A stretch of 14,039 nucleotides of DNA from the NCBI GenBank assembly GCA_036565725.1, contig DATCXQ010000477.1, forward strand, positions 1 to 14,039. Direction: 5' to 3'. Every line of letters begins with the position of its first letter. Positions within the stretch are counted from its first letter, which is position 1. Below the pieces are notes generated by a model, which saw only the letters and a list, made by a program, of their open reading frames with translations, made no database searches and was not told the DNA's origin. The stretch comes from JAJVID01 sp036565725. Lineage in GTDB: Bacteria; Acidobacteriota; Blastocatellia; RBC074. This document shows positions 1-7,568 of this stretch, piece by piece. The position numbers were made by a program, and so were the translations under genes.

Positions 1-1048
1 TGCCGGTCTTGGCGTCGAGACAAAGGAAGCCGCCGTTATCGCGCACTATGTATAGATATTTGCCGTCGGTCACAGGCGTGGGCACGTCAGGCCCGCTGTC
101 GATGATCCAGGCCCGATGGGAGCTGGTGATGTCGCCGCGCCCGCCCGCGCGCAGCGCCAAATACGGCTTGTGCTTGGCCCCGGCGTAAATCATCCCGTCC
201 GCCACGACCGGCGAGTTGACTATGCGATAGAAGGGGTTGTTCTCAGGGTTCAGGCCGTTGGCCCGCCACAACTCTTTGCCCGTCGCCAGATCGTGCCCCG
301 TGACGCAATCGCCGCCGCTGATGATCAACTCGGTCGCGCCGTTGTGTTGCAGCAGCGCCGGCGTGATGTATGAGTCGGGCGATTCCTGGATCGCAGACGT
401 GGGGCGTTCGACGCGCCAGACCGTTTTACCGGTCGCCTTTTCGATGCGCAGAATGTAAGAGGGCTCATCGGTCTTCATCCCGTGCAGCACCGGGACGTAA
501 AGCGAATCTTCATGGAGCAGCGGCGACGAAGCGAATCCCCAGTTCAAACCGAATTTGCCGTAATCCTTCTGAATGTCGCGCGTCCACAGCTCATTGCCTT
601 TGAAATCGAAGGCCTTCAAGACGCCAGTGCCGGTCAAGACCCAGACGCTTCGGCCGTCTGTGACGGGCGAAGGCGACGACATGTTCTGTTTGCGCAATTT
701 CGTATCGCCGGCGCCGAGCAATTTCTTCCAGAGCGTGGTCCCCTTCGTCCGGTCTACACACAAGAGGTAAATGTCGCCCTTGACCGATTTGTTGGATTCC
801 CCTTCGGAGGCGTTGAGAAAGATGTAATCGCCCCAGATGATCGGCGTCGAGCCGCTCCAGGCCGGCATCTCCAGCTTCCACGTGACGTTCTCTTCGGTCG
901 TCCATTTGACCGGCAGATTCTTTTCATTGCTGATGCCGTTGAGCGCGGGGCCGCGCCATTGCGGCCAGTTGTCCGCCGAAACGATGTTCAGCGCAGCGAC
1001 AGTTGACAGGGCGATAATGACCAACACGAGCGTGAATCGACGGCGCAT
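1..1048 (-). CDS. Secreted PQQ-like beta-propeller protein (BamB-like fold), C-terminus cut off by window edge
   Basis: Reading the minus strand from the ATG at 1048 gives at least 349 codons with no stop before the left edge, so the C-terminus is missing. Residues 1-25 form a signal peptide (three Arg, a hydrophobic core, then V-S-A before D26). The mature protein opens with NWPQWRGP, typical of PQQ-binding-like propeller proteins of Acidobacteria and Planctomycetes. Blade repeats of the form aromatic/Leu-x-D-x-x-T/K-G-x-x-x-W are visible, for example VDRTKGTTLWKK, FDFKGNELWTRD, EKATGKTVWRVE and HDLATGKELWRA. A strong Shine-Dalgarno sequence (GGAGGAAA) lies just upstream of the ATG, and a hairpin (1061-1088) sits directly before it. 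The family includes quinoprotein-like scaffold proteins; no calcium- or PQQ-ligand pattern can be judged from the visible part, so an enzymatic role is unproven. It follows the DUF3616 gene on the same strand at 274 bp and probably has its own promoter. Confidence 0.88.
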   Translation of the reverse strand, partial: MRRRFTLVLVIIALSTVAALNIVSADNWPQWRGPALNGISNEKNLPVKWTTEENVTWKLEMPAWSGSTPIIWGDYIFLNASEGESNKSVKGDIYLLCVDRTKGTTLWKKLLGAGDTKLRKQNMSSPSPVTDGRSVWVLTGTGVLKAFDFKGNELWTRDIQKDYGKFGLNWGFASSPLLHEDSLYVPVLHGMKTDEPSYILRIEKATGKTVWRVERPTSAIQESPDSYITPALLQHNGATELIISGGDCVTGHDLATGKELWRANGLNPENNPFYRIVNSPVVADGMIYAGAKHKPYLALRAGGRGDITSSHRAWIIDSGPDVPTPVTDGKYLYIVRDNGGFLCLDAKTG

Positions 1049-1060
1049 GTCTTTCCTCCG

Positions 1061-1088
1061 AAAATCCCTGGTAGCCAGGGGCGATTTT
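1061..1088 (-). promoter_or_regulatory. Stem-loop immediately 5' of the ribosome binding site of the propeller gene
   Basis: AAAATCCCTGG (1061-1071) pairs with CCAGGG (1075-1080) and ATTTT (1084-1088), with a TAG loop and a 3-nt bulge. On the minus-strand transcript the stem ends one base before CGGAGGAAAGAC-ATG. It could be a 5' mRNA-stabilising hairpin or could modulate ribosome access; its role is inferred from position only. Confidence 0.45.
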
Positions 1089-1217
1089 CATGGCGTCGTT
1101 CATTGCGATCTGAACGACTCTTTCAATTTAGTATTGTTTGCGAACCCAGACGAAAACTGTCCCAGATGTCGTATGGGACGCCGAATGGTAGATCAATTTC
1201 CGGCGATACCTTTCAAG

Positions 1218-1239
1218 ACGGAGTTTAATACAACTCCGT
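1218..1239. repeat. Perfect 8-bp palindrome with 6-nt loop (REP-like)
   Basis: ACGGAGTT (1218-1225), loop TAATAC, then AACTCCGT (1232-1239). The same core (GGAGT, short T/A loop, ACTCC) recurs at 7496-7508, which suggests a dispersed palindromic family. It has no T-run after it and so is not a classical terminator. The rest of the 274-bp gap 1049-1322 shows no ORF of merit. Confidence 0.5.
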
Positions 1240-1281
1240 TGCGAAAAGATATTCTGCGTCAAATCGGAACAATCAAGAGTG

Positions 1282-1334
1282 GGACAGATTATAGTCTGTC
1301 CAAAGTATAGAGGACGGACAGACTAAAGTCCGCG
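1282..1334. repeat. Two adjacent short palindromic repeats, the second overlapping the stop codon of the DUF3616 gene
   Basis: Copy 1 is GGACAGA (1282-1288), TTATAG, TCTGTCC (1295-1301). Copy 2 is CGGAC (1315-1319), AGACTAAA, GTCCG (1328-1332). Both have the form GGAC-AGACT-A/T-AGTC-TGTCC/GTCC and are about 13 bp apart. The TAG stop of the minus-strand gene (1323-1325) lies inside copy 2, so the last residues W-R-G-L of that protein come partly from the repeat. The copies follow the coding region directly and could act as transcript 3'-end stabilisers. Confidence 0.6.
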
Positions 1335-2402
1335 CCACTCTAACGGCAGGCGATTGTCGTCCCAGACCACTTGAAATCCTCCTCCGTCATCAACGATGAC
1401 GAGCGCGCTCTTGCCGCCGATCGAGCCGCGCGTAATTCCTTCTGGCTTCATCTGTTTTGCGAACACGACATTCAATCGCCGCATCGCGCCACCCGCGTTG
1501 CCGTCCCACTCGTACAGGGAATAGGGCGCTTCGGAGTCTTTGGTAGCTTTCCCGATAATGACGAGGAACCCGTTACGGCCCTGCCCGTCACAAAGGCAGC
1601 GGATGCCCTGCTCATCGCCGATTGGCGCTACCGATAAATGAATCGGCGCCTGCGCTTCGAGGTTGCTCGTCGTCCAGGGCCCTGCGAGTTCTTTCACCTT
1701 CACCGGCAGGACCAGAGGCTTCCCGTCCGGCGCGGGCGTGCGCAGGCCGAAGAGCAGCGCGCGGCGATTATGGTCCCAGGCGAGACCTTCAATATTGAGG
1801 CCTCCGTCATTCGGCTTAATCCGCGCCGAGGCCGCCAGTTGCGGGTAAGCGAGGATGAGCCAGTCGCGGAAGTCCGGCATGTTCTCTGCGACGAGAGTCT
1901 CATCCGGTTTGATTGTCACACGCAACACCCCGCCCGGAGGGACGACCAGCGAATCATCCTTAGCCCTCCTGACGCGCATCGACGAGGTGAGGAACACGTA
2001 GCGGCGCCCGCCTTCTTCAACAAGCGCCATGTCTTCCAGGTCGTGCGCCGCGCCGGCGGCGAGTCCTTGCAGCGGGCGTCGAATTAACGGTCCTTTCTTC
2101 CGCCCGTCAGGCGACAGATCGAGTTCAAAAAGCGCGTCGTCAGTATTGTTATCGCAGAAGAGAAAACGGGAGTCGGCGAGCGGAACGATGTCCGAAGCGT
2201 TATATTCTTCTCTCCTGTTCATCTCACCGAAAGGGATGGGGGCGATCGTCAACGCGCCGGGCTGCGCCTGCGCGAGGCTCAGCGCGCCCGCCGTATGAGA
2301 CTTCGAACAACCGGCCCAAAGCGCAATGAGCGCCGCGCCAGCAAAAAGGACGCAGGCCCTCATACAAATTTGACGCCTTGATAGTTTCAAAAGCGGTCTC
2401 AT
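1323..2402 (-). CDS. DUF3616-domain probable lipoprotein
   Basis: The product is 359 residues from the ATG at 2402, which is preceded by GGAAG at 4 nt spacing. A TTG 30 bp further upstream gives 10 more residues but has no ribosome binding site. Residues 14-31 are hydrophobic and end in L-W-A-G-C32, a slightly irregular lipobox, so the protein is probably a lipoprotein. The body resembles DUF3616 proteins: HDLEDMAL near the middle, GGLNIEGLAWD with a following R-R-x-L-L-F-G-L-R strand, and a C-terminal KPEGITR segment. These look like propeller strands with conserved acidic residues related to phytase/esterase-like domains; the substrate is unknown. It is divergent from the NYN gene across about 110 bp. 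The stop codon sits inside a palindromic repeat. Confidence 0.82.
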   Translation of the reverse strand: MRPLLKLSRRQICMRACVLFAGAALIALWAGCSKSHTAGALSLAQAQPGALTIAPIPFGEMNRREEYNASDIVPLADSRFLFCDNNTDDALFELDLSPDGRKKGPLIRRPLQGLAAGAAHDLEDMALVEEGGRRYVFLTSSMRVRRAKDDSLVVPPGGVLRVTIKPDETLVAENMPDFRDWLILAYPQLAASARIKPNDGGLNIEGLAWDHNRRALLFGLRTPAPDGKPLVLPVKVKELAGPWTTSNLEAQAPIHLSVAPIGDEQGIRCLCDGQGRNGFLVIIGKATKDSEAPYSLYEWDGNAGGAMRRLNVVFAKQMKPEGITRGSIGGKSALVIVDDGGGFQVVWDDNRLPLEWRGL

Positions 2403-2511
2403 ACTTCTTCCACTGCAACAATCGTGCGACAAGCGGCGAGAAATCGGATAATATGTGGCCGCGCCGCGCTGCCCATCTGTCCGAGGTCGGGCCGCCGTCA
2501 GGTCGCATCAT

Positions 2512-4386
2512 ATGAGATCGACTCATACACAGGACTATCAGAAAATCGCCGTCTTCATTGACTTTGAAAACATCTCTTTGAGCGCCGCCAATCACTTCGG
2601 CGAATTCGATCTGGGCCTGCTCCTCAAAGCCATCCAGCGGAGCGGCCGAATCACGCTCAAGCGCGCATACGGGGACTGGTCGCGGCTGATCAAGTACCGC
2701 GACGCGCTGCGCGAGAACGCGGTGGAGCTCGTTCAACTTTACTCTTACAACGTCCAGCAGGGCGGGAAGAACCGCGCCGACATCAGGCTGGTGATCGACG
2801 TCATGGAGTGCCTGTTCATGCTGGATTACATCGACACAATCGTGATCGTCTCCGGCGACAGCGATTTCTCTTCACTCATGAGCAAGGCGCGCGAATACGG
2901 GAAGTACACGATCGGGGTCGGCGTGCAGGCGTCGACCAGCGACCTTCTGATCAAGTCCTGCGACGAATTCATCTTCTACGACAAATTGGTGGAGGAGGCT
3001 TACGAACAGATCAAGGCGCCGCGTTCGTTGTCTGTCAGTGAGTCTGTGATCGAAGCCCAGCAGGGCTTCGTCGCCGCCACAGCCGGGACGGTTGCGGAGA
3101 CCGGCGCCACGGCCGCCGAGGATAAGGTCGCCGTTCCGCGCCCGGTGGTCATCAAGCGCGCGCCGCCGACCACAGCCGCCGCGAACGCCTCGACCGCGAC
3201 GACGACAGCGCCGGTTAGGCGCTCTGAGCGCGAGACGCTGCGCTATTTCTTCGAAGACCTCCGCCTGCCGGTTATTCCTCCCGACGTCCGCGCCAACATC
3301 CTGGCCGAATTGCTGAGCGCCGCGGAGCCGCCGGCGACTCTCAATCAGGCGATCAACAAACTCAAAGCCAGATACGACTTCGAGAACGTCTACCGCAAGC
3401 GCGAGGACATCCGCGCCGTGGCGCGGCTCGCTTACCGCGCCGGCCTCTTCGACTTCAAACCCGAATCCCCTTCGCTCTCGGCCTACGTCCGGAATCTCAA
3501 CGAAAACGACGCGGAGCGCGCCAACAGGCTCGTAGACCAGAGCCTGCTTCGCCTCGCGCTGGAATCTCACATCCGCCTGACGCCGCCCTGCGCGACCTCG
3601 ATCCTCTTCGCCCCCGCGCGCGGCGAAAGCTACTGCGCCGACCTGCTGAATGAATTGACCGATCTGGAATTTGCCGAGCGCAGCGGCAATCAATATTTTG
3701 TCCGGCGGACAGACGCCATCAGCCAGTCGCTGCAGAGGCCTGAGCTGGCGGGGGTCAAGCGCGACCTGGAACAATTCTCGCTGCACGCGAACGACCGGAT
3801 CACGCTGGAAGAAGCCGACCGTCTCTTCGACGCGGCGTCCGACCTGCGCCGCCACGACTTCATCGCCAGCTCCAACTGCGCCCTGCGCGGGCTGAAAATC
3901 CTGGCCGAACTCTACCTGAGGCGGGAGCCTGAGGTCAGTGTTGACGAGTTCCTTTGGGGCTCGGCGAGTTATTGCAGTTCACGCGCCGGCGCCTACTTCC
4001 GCAACCGCGACTACATCAGCGCGCGCCACTACTACCTGGCCTTCTTCTGGATCACCCAGGAAGGCGACTTCGCCTGGGAACTGCTGCGCCCGCTGCTCCC
4101 TTCTCTGCTCAGCTATTTCTGGATGACGCTCAGCCACGAGGTTGAGGTGCGGGTCAGCTCTTTCAGCGGCCACATGGCGCCGGGCGACACCGCCGTAGCG
4201 CTGGTCAGAGAGTTGAACGATTTCGGCCTGAAGAAAATGGAAGAACTGGCCTACGACCTGGCGACGGCCAACGCCGCGCAGCTCAGGGCATTGATCGCGC
4301 AGATCGAGACGGCGGCGCAATCGAACGAACAGCAGATGGCGCTGACCGTTTTGAATTCGGCTCACGATCGCTTCACGGCTGGTTGA
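2512..4386 (+). CDS. NYN-domain (PIN-like ribonuclease) protein with long C-terminal extension
   Basis: The product is 624 residues from the ATG at 2512 (weak AGG at 9 nt); a GTG at 2455 would add 19 residues that do not look like part of the domain. Residues 10-165 form an NYN domain: VFIDFEN with D17 and N20, KNRADIRLVID with D90 and D96, and VSGDSDF with D116 and D118. These acidic residues are the expected metal-binding set of this RNase superfamily, so it is probably an active RNA nuclease. Residues 170-235 are a low-complexity Ala/Thr/Pro linker. Residues 236-330 (from RSERETLRYFFEDL) may be an OST-HTH/LOTUS-type or associated RNA-binding helical region, but I cannot assign it firmly. 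The remaining 290 residues are helical, with several Tyr/Trp-rich stretches near 500-540, possibly TPR-like, and of no family I recognise. The gene stands alone on this strand, divergent from the DUF3616 gene and ending 9 bp from the convergent propeller gene. Confidence 0.87.
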   Translation: MRSTHTQDYQKIAVFIDFENISLSAANHFGEFDLGLLLKAIQRSGRITLKRAYGDWSRLIKYRDALRENAVELVQLYSYNVQQGGKNRADIRLVIDVMECLFMLDYIDTIVIVSGDSDFSSLMSKAREYGKYTIGVGVQASTSDLLIKSCDEFIFYDKLVEEAYEQIKAPRSLSVSESVIEAQQGFVAATAGTVAETGATAAEDKVAVPRPVVIKRAPPTTAAANASTATTTAPVRRSERETLRYFFEDLRLPVIPPDVRANILAELLSAAEPPATLNQAINKLKARYDFENVYRKREDIRAVARLAYRAGLFDFKPESPSLSAYVRNLNENDAERANRLVDQSLLRLALESHIRLTPPCATSILFAPARGESYCADLLNELTDLEFAERSGNQYFVRRTDAISQSLQRPELAGVKRDLEQFSLHANDRITLEEADRLFDAASDLRRHDFIASSNCALRGLKILAELYLRREPEVSVDEFLWGSASYCSSRAGAYFRNRDYISARHYYLAFFWITQEGDFAWELLRPLLPSLLSYFWMTLSHEVEVRVSSFSGHMAPGDTAVALVRELNDFGLKKMEELAYDLATANAAQLRALIAQIETAAQSNEQQMALTVLNSAHDRFTAG

Positions 4387-4395
4387 ATTGTGTCG

Positions 4396-5730
4396 CTATC
4401 CCAGGTCCAGCGCCATGATCGTCCCGCGGTCGCGCAGATACAATCTCGTCCCCGAAAGCGTCGGCACAGTCCACGCCACCTGTTTCATCACCGGAGCTTT
4501 GGCATGAATCTGCAAGCCTCTCTGTCCAGGCGAAGCTATCACCAATTCCCCATCTTCGTCGAGGATCACGAATTTGTTGTCGGCGTAAAGAAAGCTGGCG
4601 CGGGTGAGCGCGCGATCCTGCCATGCGACCTTTCCGTCCTTGACGTTGATCGCAGTGAAGAAAGCGGGGCCGGAGACGCTACTCGACCCATAAACCAGAT
4701 CGCCCACGCGCACCGCATTGCCGAAATGGATTTTGACTCTGTTGCTCACCCAGACCTGCGTCGCCGTGGTCTGATCTCCGCCGCGCGTGAGTCGGATCAC
4801 GCGGCTGCCCGTGCCGTAAGCCGACGACAAAAACAACAACCTATCCGAAGGGTCCCAAACCGGCGTGCTTATGCTCACCCCGAAGTCGGTCTTGGCCGAA
4901 TGGCTCCAGAGCAGGGCGCCGTTGGTCGCGTCCGAGCCGTAAACTTCGTTCTGCCCGCAATGAACTATCTGATCCTGCCCGCCGACGTTGATGATTATCG
5001 GCGAGGCCTGCGCGGGCGTGAAATTGATGTTCTTCCAAACGACAGCGCCCGTCCGTAGATCGAACGCCATCAGGCATTGGCCCGAACGCCCTCCCACCGG
5101 AACGATCACCGTGTTCCTGTAAGCCACGGGGCTTGGGCTGTAACCGCGGCCGTCGAAGTATCCTCCGAGTTCGGACCAGAGGTCGCGTTTCCAGACCATC
5201 CGCCCGTTATTTTTGTCGAGCGCGTGCATCGTGCCCTTCACGCCGACGGCGTAGATCAGGTTGCCGGCGATCAGCGGCGTTGAATGCGGGCCTTTTCCAG
5301 CGCTCAGATCCAGCCCACTCGTGTTGGCCTCGTAAGGGAATTCCCACACCGTCTTGCCGGTCTCGGCGTCGAGCGAGATTATGACCTCGCGATTGCCGCT
5401 GCTGTACATCGTGTAGAGCCTTCCCTGTTCAGCCAGGATCGCGGAATGGCCTTCGCCGAGCGGGCGGCTCCACAAGCGCTTCGGCCCGCCGGCGGGCCAA
5501 TTCTCTTTTATGCCATGCGCCGCGACCTTGAAATTACGATTCGGGCCGCCCCATTGCGGCCAGGCCGGAGTAGAGGCCGCGGACGTTTGCGCGGGCGCTT
5601 TCGATCGCGTCCCGTGTTGTCTTCTTTGAGCGGCGACTGAGGCCGCGATGGCGACGAAGGCGATAAAGATCGCCAAGAGCGTTTTCGCGAAGCGATAGTT
5701 GCCACTGATTCCATTCGGTCGGAATTTCAT
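4396..5730 (-). CDS. Secreted PQQ-like beta-propeller repeat protein
   Basis: The product is 444 residues. The ATG at 5730 follows an excellent Shine-Dalgarno (AAGGAGGAG, complement of 5734-5742). Residues 16-34 are a hydrophobic signal sequence ending S-V-A-A before Q35. A Pro/Ala/Ser/Thr-rich spacer leads to WPQWGGPNRNF, the opening motif of the family. At least six blade motifs follow, such as LDAETGKTVWEF, LDKNNGRMVWKR, FDLRTGAVVWKN, SDATNGALLWSH, INVKDGKVAWQD, and a closing IMALDLG that would complete the first blade. It is probably a periplasmic protein of BamB/quinoprotein-like fold. It is a distant paralogue of the propeller gene at the left edge. Its stop is only 9 bp from the stop of the convergent NYN gene, leaving no room for a terminator, so antisense overlap of the two transcripts is likely. 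Confidence 0.88.
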   Translation of the reverse strand: MKFRPNGISGNYRFAKTLLAIFIAFVAIAASVAAQRRQHGTRSKAPAQTSAASTPAWPQWGGPNRNFKVAAHGIKENWPAGGPKRLWSRPLGEGHSAILAEQGRLYTMYSSGNREVIISLDAETGKTVWEFPYEANTSGLDLSAGKGPHSTPLIAGNLIYAVGVKGTMHALDKNNGRMVWKRDLWSELGGYFDGRGYSPSPVAYRNTVIVPVGGRSGQCLMAFDLRTGAVVWKNINFTPAQASPIIINVGGQDQIVHCGQNEVYGSDATNGALLWSHSAKTDFGVSISTPVWDPSDRLLFLSSAYGTGSRVIRLTRGGDQTTATQVWVSNRVKIHFGNAVRVGDLVYGSSSVSGPAFFTAINVKDGKVAWQDRALTRASFLYADNKFVILDEDGELVIASPGQRGLQIHAKAPVMKQVAWTVPTLSGTRLYLRDRGTIMALDLG

Positions 5731-6142
5731 TCGCTCCTCCTTGAATAATCGTTTGTTGTTTAAACCGATGGGGCGTATCGGACGATTGACGGAGTTTTAT
5801 CGGCCTTTGCTGCGCCAGCGCTCCGGCCAATTTGCTTTTCCGCCATCTAAGCGTGTAGCATCCCGGCTTGAGGCCGGAGCTGAAATTATAAAACCGTTCT
5901 CCGGTCTGGTCGCCTATGATTGTTCGCTAAAAAATGAGTCGCCCGCGCCCGTCAGTAACGTCACTATCCACCGTGATGAAAGGGTATTGGCGCGCCAACA
6001 TGTCGCGGCTCATTCCTTCCGGAAACGCAGATCAATCCCCAACTGAGACGGGTATCGCCGAATCTGAGACGCAATTGAACGCAGCCCTCTGTTCGACGCC
6101 GCGTTTTGGATGACCGCGAACAATTTTTAGGAGAAAATTGAA
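5731..6142. other. 412-bp intergenic region between divergent propeller gene and rsgA
   Basis: No credible gene is present; the open frames here have no ribosome binding site and no protein-like composition. It must hold promoters for both flanking genes, but I see no convincing -35/-10 pair. It contains the palindromic element at 5820-5880. Just before rsgA there is TAGGAG (6128-6133), 9 nt from the ATG. Confidence 0.6.
5820..5880. repeat. REP-like palindromic element with two alternative pairings
   Basis: A small local hairpin is formed by CCGGC (5863-5867), TTGAG, GCCGG (5873-5877). In addition GCTCCGGCC (5820-5828) is the exact reverse complement of GGCCGGAGC (5872-5880), so the right arm can pair with either partner. 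It lies in an intergenic region; no function is shown by the sequence. Confidence 0.5.
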
Positions 6143-7234
6143 ATGGATTTGAAGGATCAACAATTGGAGCGCTACGGCTGGAACGATTTCTTCGCCGCGC
6201 ATTTCCACGAATTCGCCGGGCACGGCTACGTGGCCGGGCGCGTCGCGCTTGAATACAACCAATTCTGCCGAGTTTACACCGCGCGGGGCGATATGCTGGC
6301 CGAAATCTCCGGGCGGTTGAGGCACGAGGTTGAGAGCCGCGCCGACCTTCCAGCCGTCGGCGATTGGGTCGCGTTGCGCATGGTCGAAGGCGGAAACAAG
6401 GCGGTGATCCATGCCGTGCTGCCGCGCCGCAGCAAATTCATGCGCAAGACCAAGGGATCGAAGACCGAGGAGCAGGTCGTCGGCGCGAACATTGACAATC
6501 TCTTTCTGGTCACGTCGCTCAATCAGGACTTCAACCCGCGACGAATCGAGCGGTATCTGGCCGTCGCGTGGGAGAGCGGCGCAATCCCAGCGATCCTGCT
6601 GACCAAGTCCGACCTCTGCGACAACGTGGAGGCGAAGGTCAAGGAGGCGGAAGATGTCGCCGCTGGCGCGCCGATCCACGCCGTCTGCGCGATAAGGGGC
6701 GAAGGGCTTGAGGCCCTCGATCAATATTTCGCCCCGGGCAAGACGGTTGTGCTGGTTGGGACGTCGGGCGTGGGCAAATCGACCCTGATCAACCGCCTGC
6801 TGGGTTTCGAACGGCAGAAGGTCAAGGAAGTCCGCGAACATGACGACCGAGGTCAGCATGCGACGCGCCATCGCGAACTGATTCCGACGCCGAACGGCGC
6901 GCTGGTTCTGGACACTCCGGGCATGCGCGAATTGCAGTTGTGGGACGTCGAAGAAGGCGTCGAGACGGCCTTCGATGACATAGAAGAACAGGCCGCACAA
7001 TGTCACTTCAGCGACTGCCGGCACCAGACCGAACCTCGCTGCGCCGTGCGCGAGGCCCTGGAATCGGGCGCGCTCGACGCCGCGCGCTTCGAAAACTACC
7101 TGAAGATGCGGCGCGAACTCGACCACCTGGCCCGCCGCCAGGATCAACTCGCGCAGAGGGTCGAAAAAAACCGGTGGAAGAAACTCTCGAAGGCGGCCGA
7201 AGAGAGGTCGAAGTCGAAGCGAGGCGGGAAATAG
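6143..7234 (+). CDS. rsgA: Small ribosomal subunit biogenesis GTPase RsgA
   Basis: The product is 363 residues. RsgA (YjeQ/EngC) is a GTPase that binds the 30S subunit late in assembly, releases RbfA and checks the decoding centre. The circularly permuted motif order that defines the family is complete: G4 as TKSD (154-157), G5-like CAIRGEG (182-188), P-loop GTSGVGKS (206-213), switch region RGQHATRH with T241, and G3 DTPG (257-260). The C-terminal zinc site is C287, C292, H294 and C300. The N-terminal 100 residues fit the OB-fold, including a GDWVALR strand. The start is supported by TAGGAG at 9 nt. The Lys/Arg-rich tail is usual for rRNA binding. The gene stands alone, with no partner in the same operon here. 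Confidence 0.96.
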   Translation: MDLKDQQLERYGWNDFFAAHFHEFAGHGYVAGRVALEYNQFCRVYTARGDMLAEISGRLRHEVESRADLPAVGDWVALRMVEGGNKAVIHAVLPRRSKFMRKTKGSKTEEQVVGANIDNLFLVTSLNQDFNPRRIERYLAVAWESGAIPAILLTKSDLCDNVEAKVKEAEDVAAGAPIHAVCAIRGEGLEALDQYFAPGKTVVLVGTSGVGKSTLINRLLGFERQKVKEVREHDDRGQHATRHRELIPTPNGALVLDTPGMRELQLWDVEEGVETAFDDIEEQAAQCHFSDCRHQTEPRCAVREALESGALDAARFENYLKMRRELDHLARRQDQLAQRVEKNRWKKLSKAAEERSKSKRGGK

Positions 7235-7320
7235 GGAGGTTTTCAGATCAGTGTACAGGTTAACAGGACGCTGATGACGCGGATAGATAGGCAATCGAGA
7301 AACGATTTAATTGTCGGGGG

Positions 7321-7411
7321 CGCGCTAGCGTATGGAGTACGGCGAGTCCTCGCCGCTATTCTTTCTTGAAACGTAAAGCGGCGAGGACTCACCGCACTCC
7401 ATACGCTTCGC
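7321..7411. repeat. Long near-perfect inverted repeat, MITE/REPIN-like
   Basis: A 30-nt left arm (7328-7357, starting GCGTATGGAGTACGG) is the reverse complement of the right arm (7377-7406, ending CCGCACTCCATACGC) with two mismatches. The loop is 19 nt. CGCG at both outer edges (7321-7324 and 7408-7411) extends the symmetry. Inside each arm GGCGAGTCCTCGCC-type sequence is itself palindromic. No transposase or obvious target duplication is present, so it would be a non-autonomous or REP-derived element. Confidence 0.75.
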
Positions 7412-7444
7412 GATTTCGGTCACGGCCGTACATGCAATTGAAAA

Positions 7445-7540
7445 CCGATCTAGGTCGCTAACCGAGATCGGAGCCTTGCCGCGGTTAGCGCCCCTGGAGT
7501 TTTACTCCGTCTACTCGACTGCCTTCGTGGCTTAATCGAG
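7445..7540. repeat. Chain of hairpins, two of them mutually exclusive
   Basis: Hairpin 1 pairs CCGATCT (7445-7451) and GGT (7453-7455) with ACC (7461-7463) and AGATCGG (7465-7471). Hairpin 2 pairs CGCTAACCG (7456-7464) with CGGTTAGCG (7482-7490) and cannot coexist with hairpin 1. Hairpin 3 is GGAGT-TTT-ACTCC (7496-7508). Hairpin 4 pairs CTCGA (7514-7518) and GCC (7521-7523) with GGC (7529-7531) and TCGAG (7536-7540). The array lies 3' of the Cys-rich gene on the minus strand and 3' of rsgA on the plus strand. It may be a composite of REP-like elements or a structured transcript end. Confidence 0.5.
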
Positions 7541-7568
7541 CGAAGATTGAACTTGAGCCGCCTTCAAA

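Larger units (their letters stand above)
7235..7568. other. 334-bp gene-free region filled with palindromes
   Basis: No reading frame here has a ribosome binding site or protein-like content. The region separates rsgA (plus strand) from the Cys-rich small gene (minus strand), both of which end into it. It contains the long inverted repeat 7321-7411 and the hairpin chain 7445-7540. No T-rich terminator was seen for either gene. Confidence 0.65.

Noticed and set aside
2872..3855. 327-residue minus-strand frame inside the NYN gene
   Set aside because: Arg/Val/Gly-rich translation typical of an antisense shadow; the opposite strand codes for a clear NYN protein.
6032..7294. 420-residue open frame on the minus strand opposite rsgA
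   Set aside because: It is antisense to a gene with complete RsgA motifs; no ribosome binding site and no recognisable domain. Long antisense frames are expected at high GC.
7321..7411. Long hairpin considered as a Rho-independent terminator of rsgA
   Set aside because: The stem is far longer than usual, lies 87 bp after the stop and has no T-run on either side.
7445..7490. GTTAGC/GCTAAC pair considered as an integron attC site
   Set aside because: The core does not fit the R-Y-Y-Y-A-A-C and G-T-T-R-R-R-Y consensus, the second pair of boxes is missing, and no integrase or cassette array is nearby.
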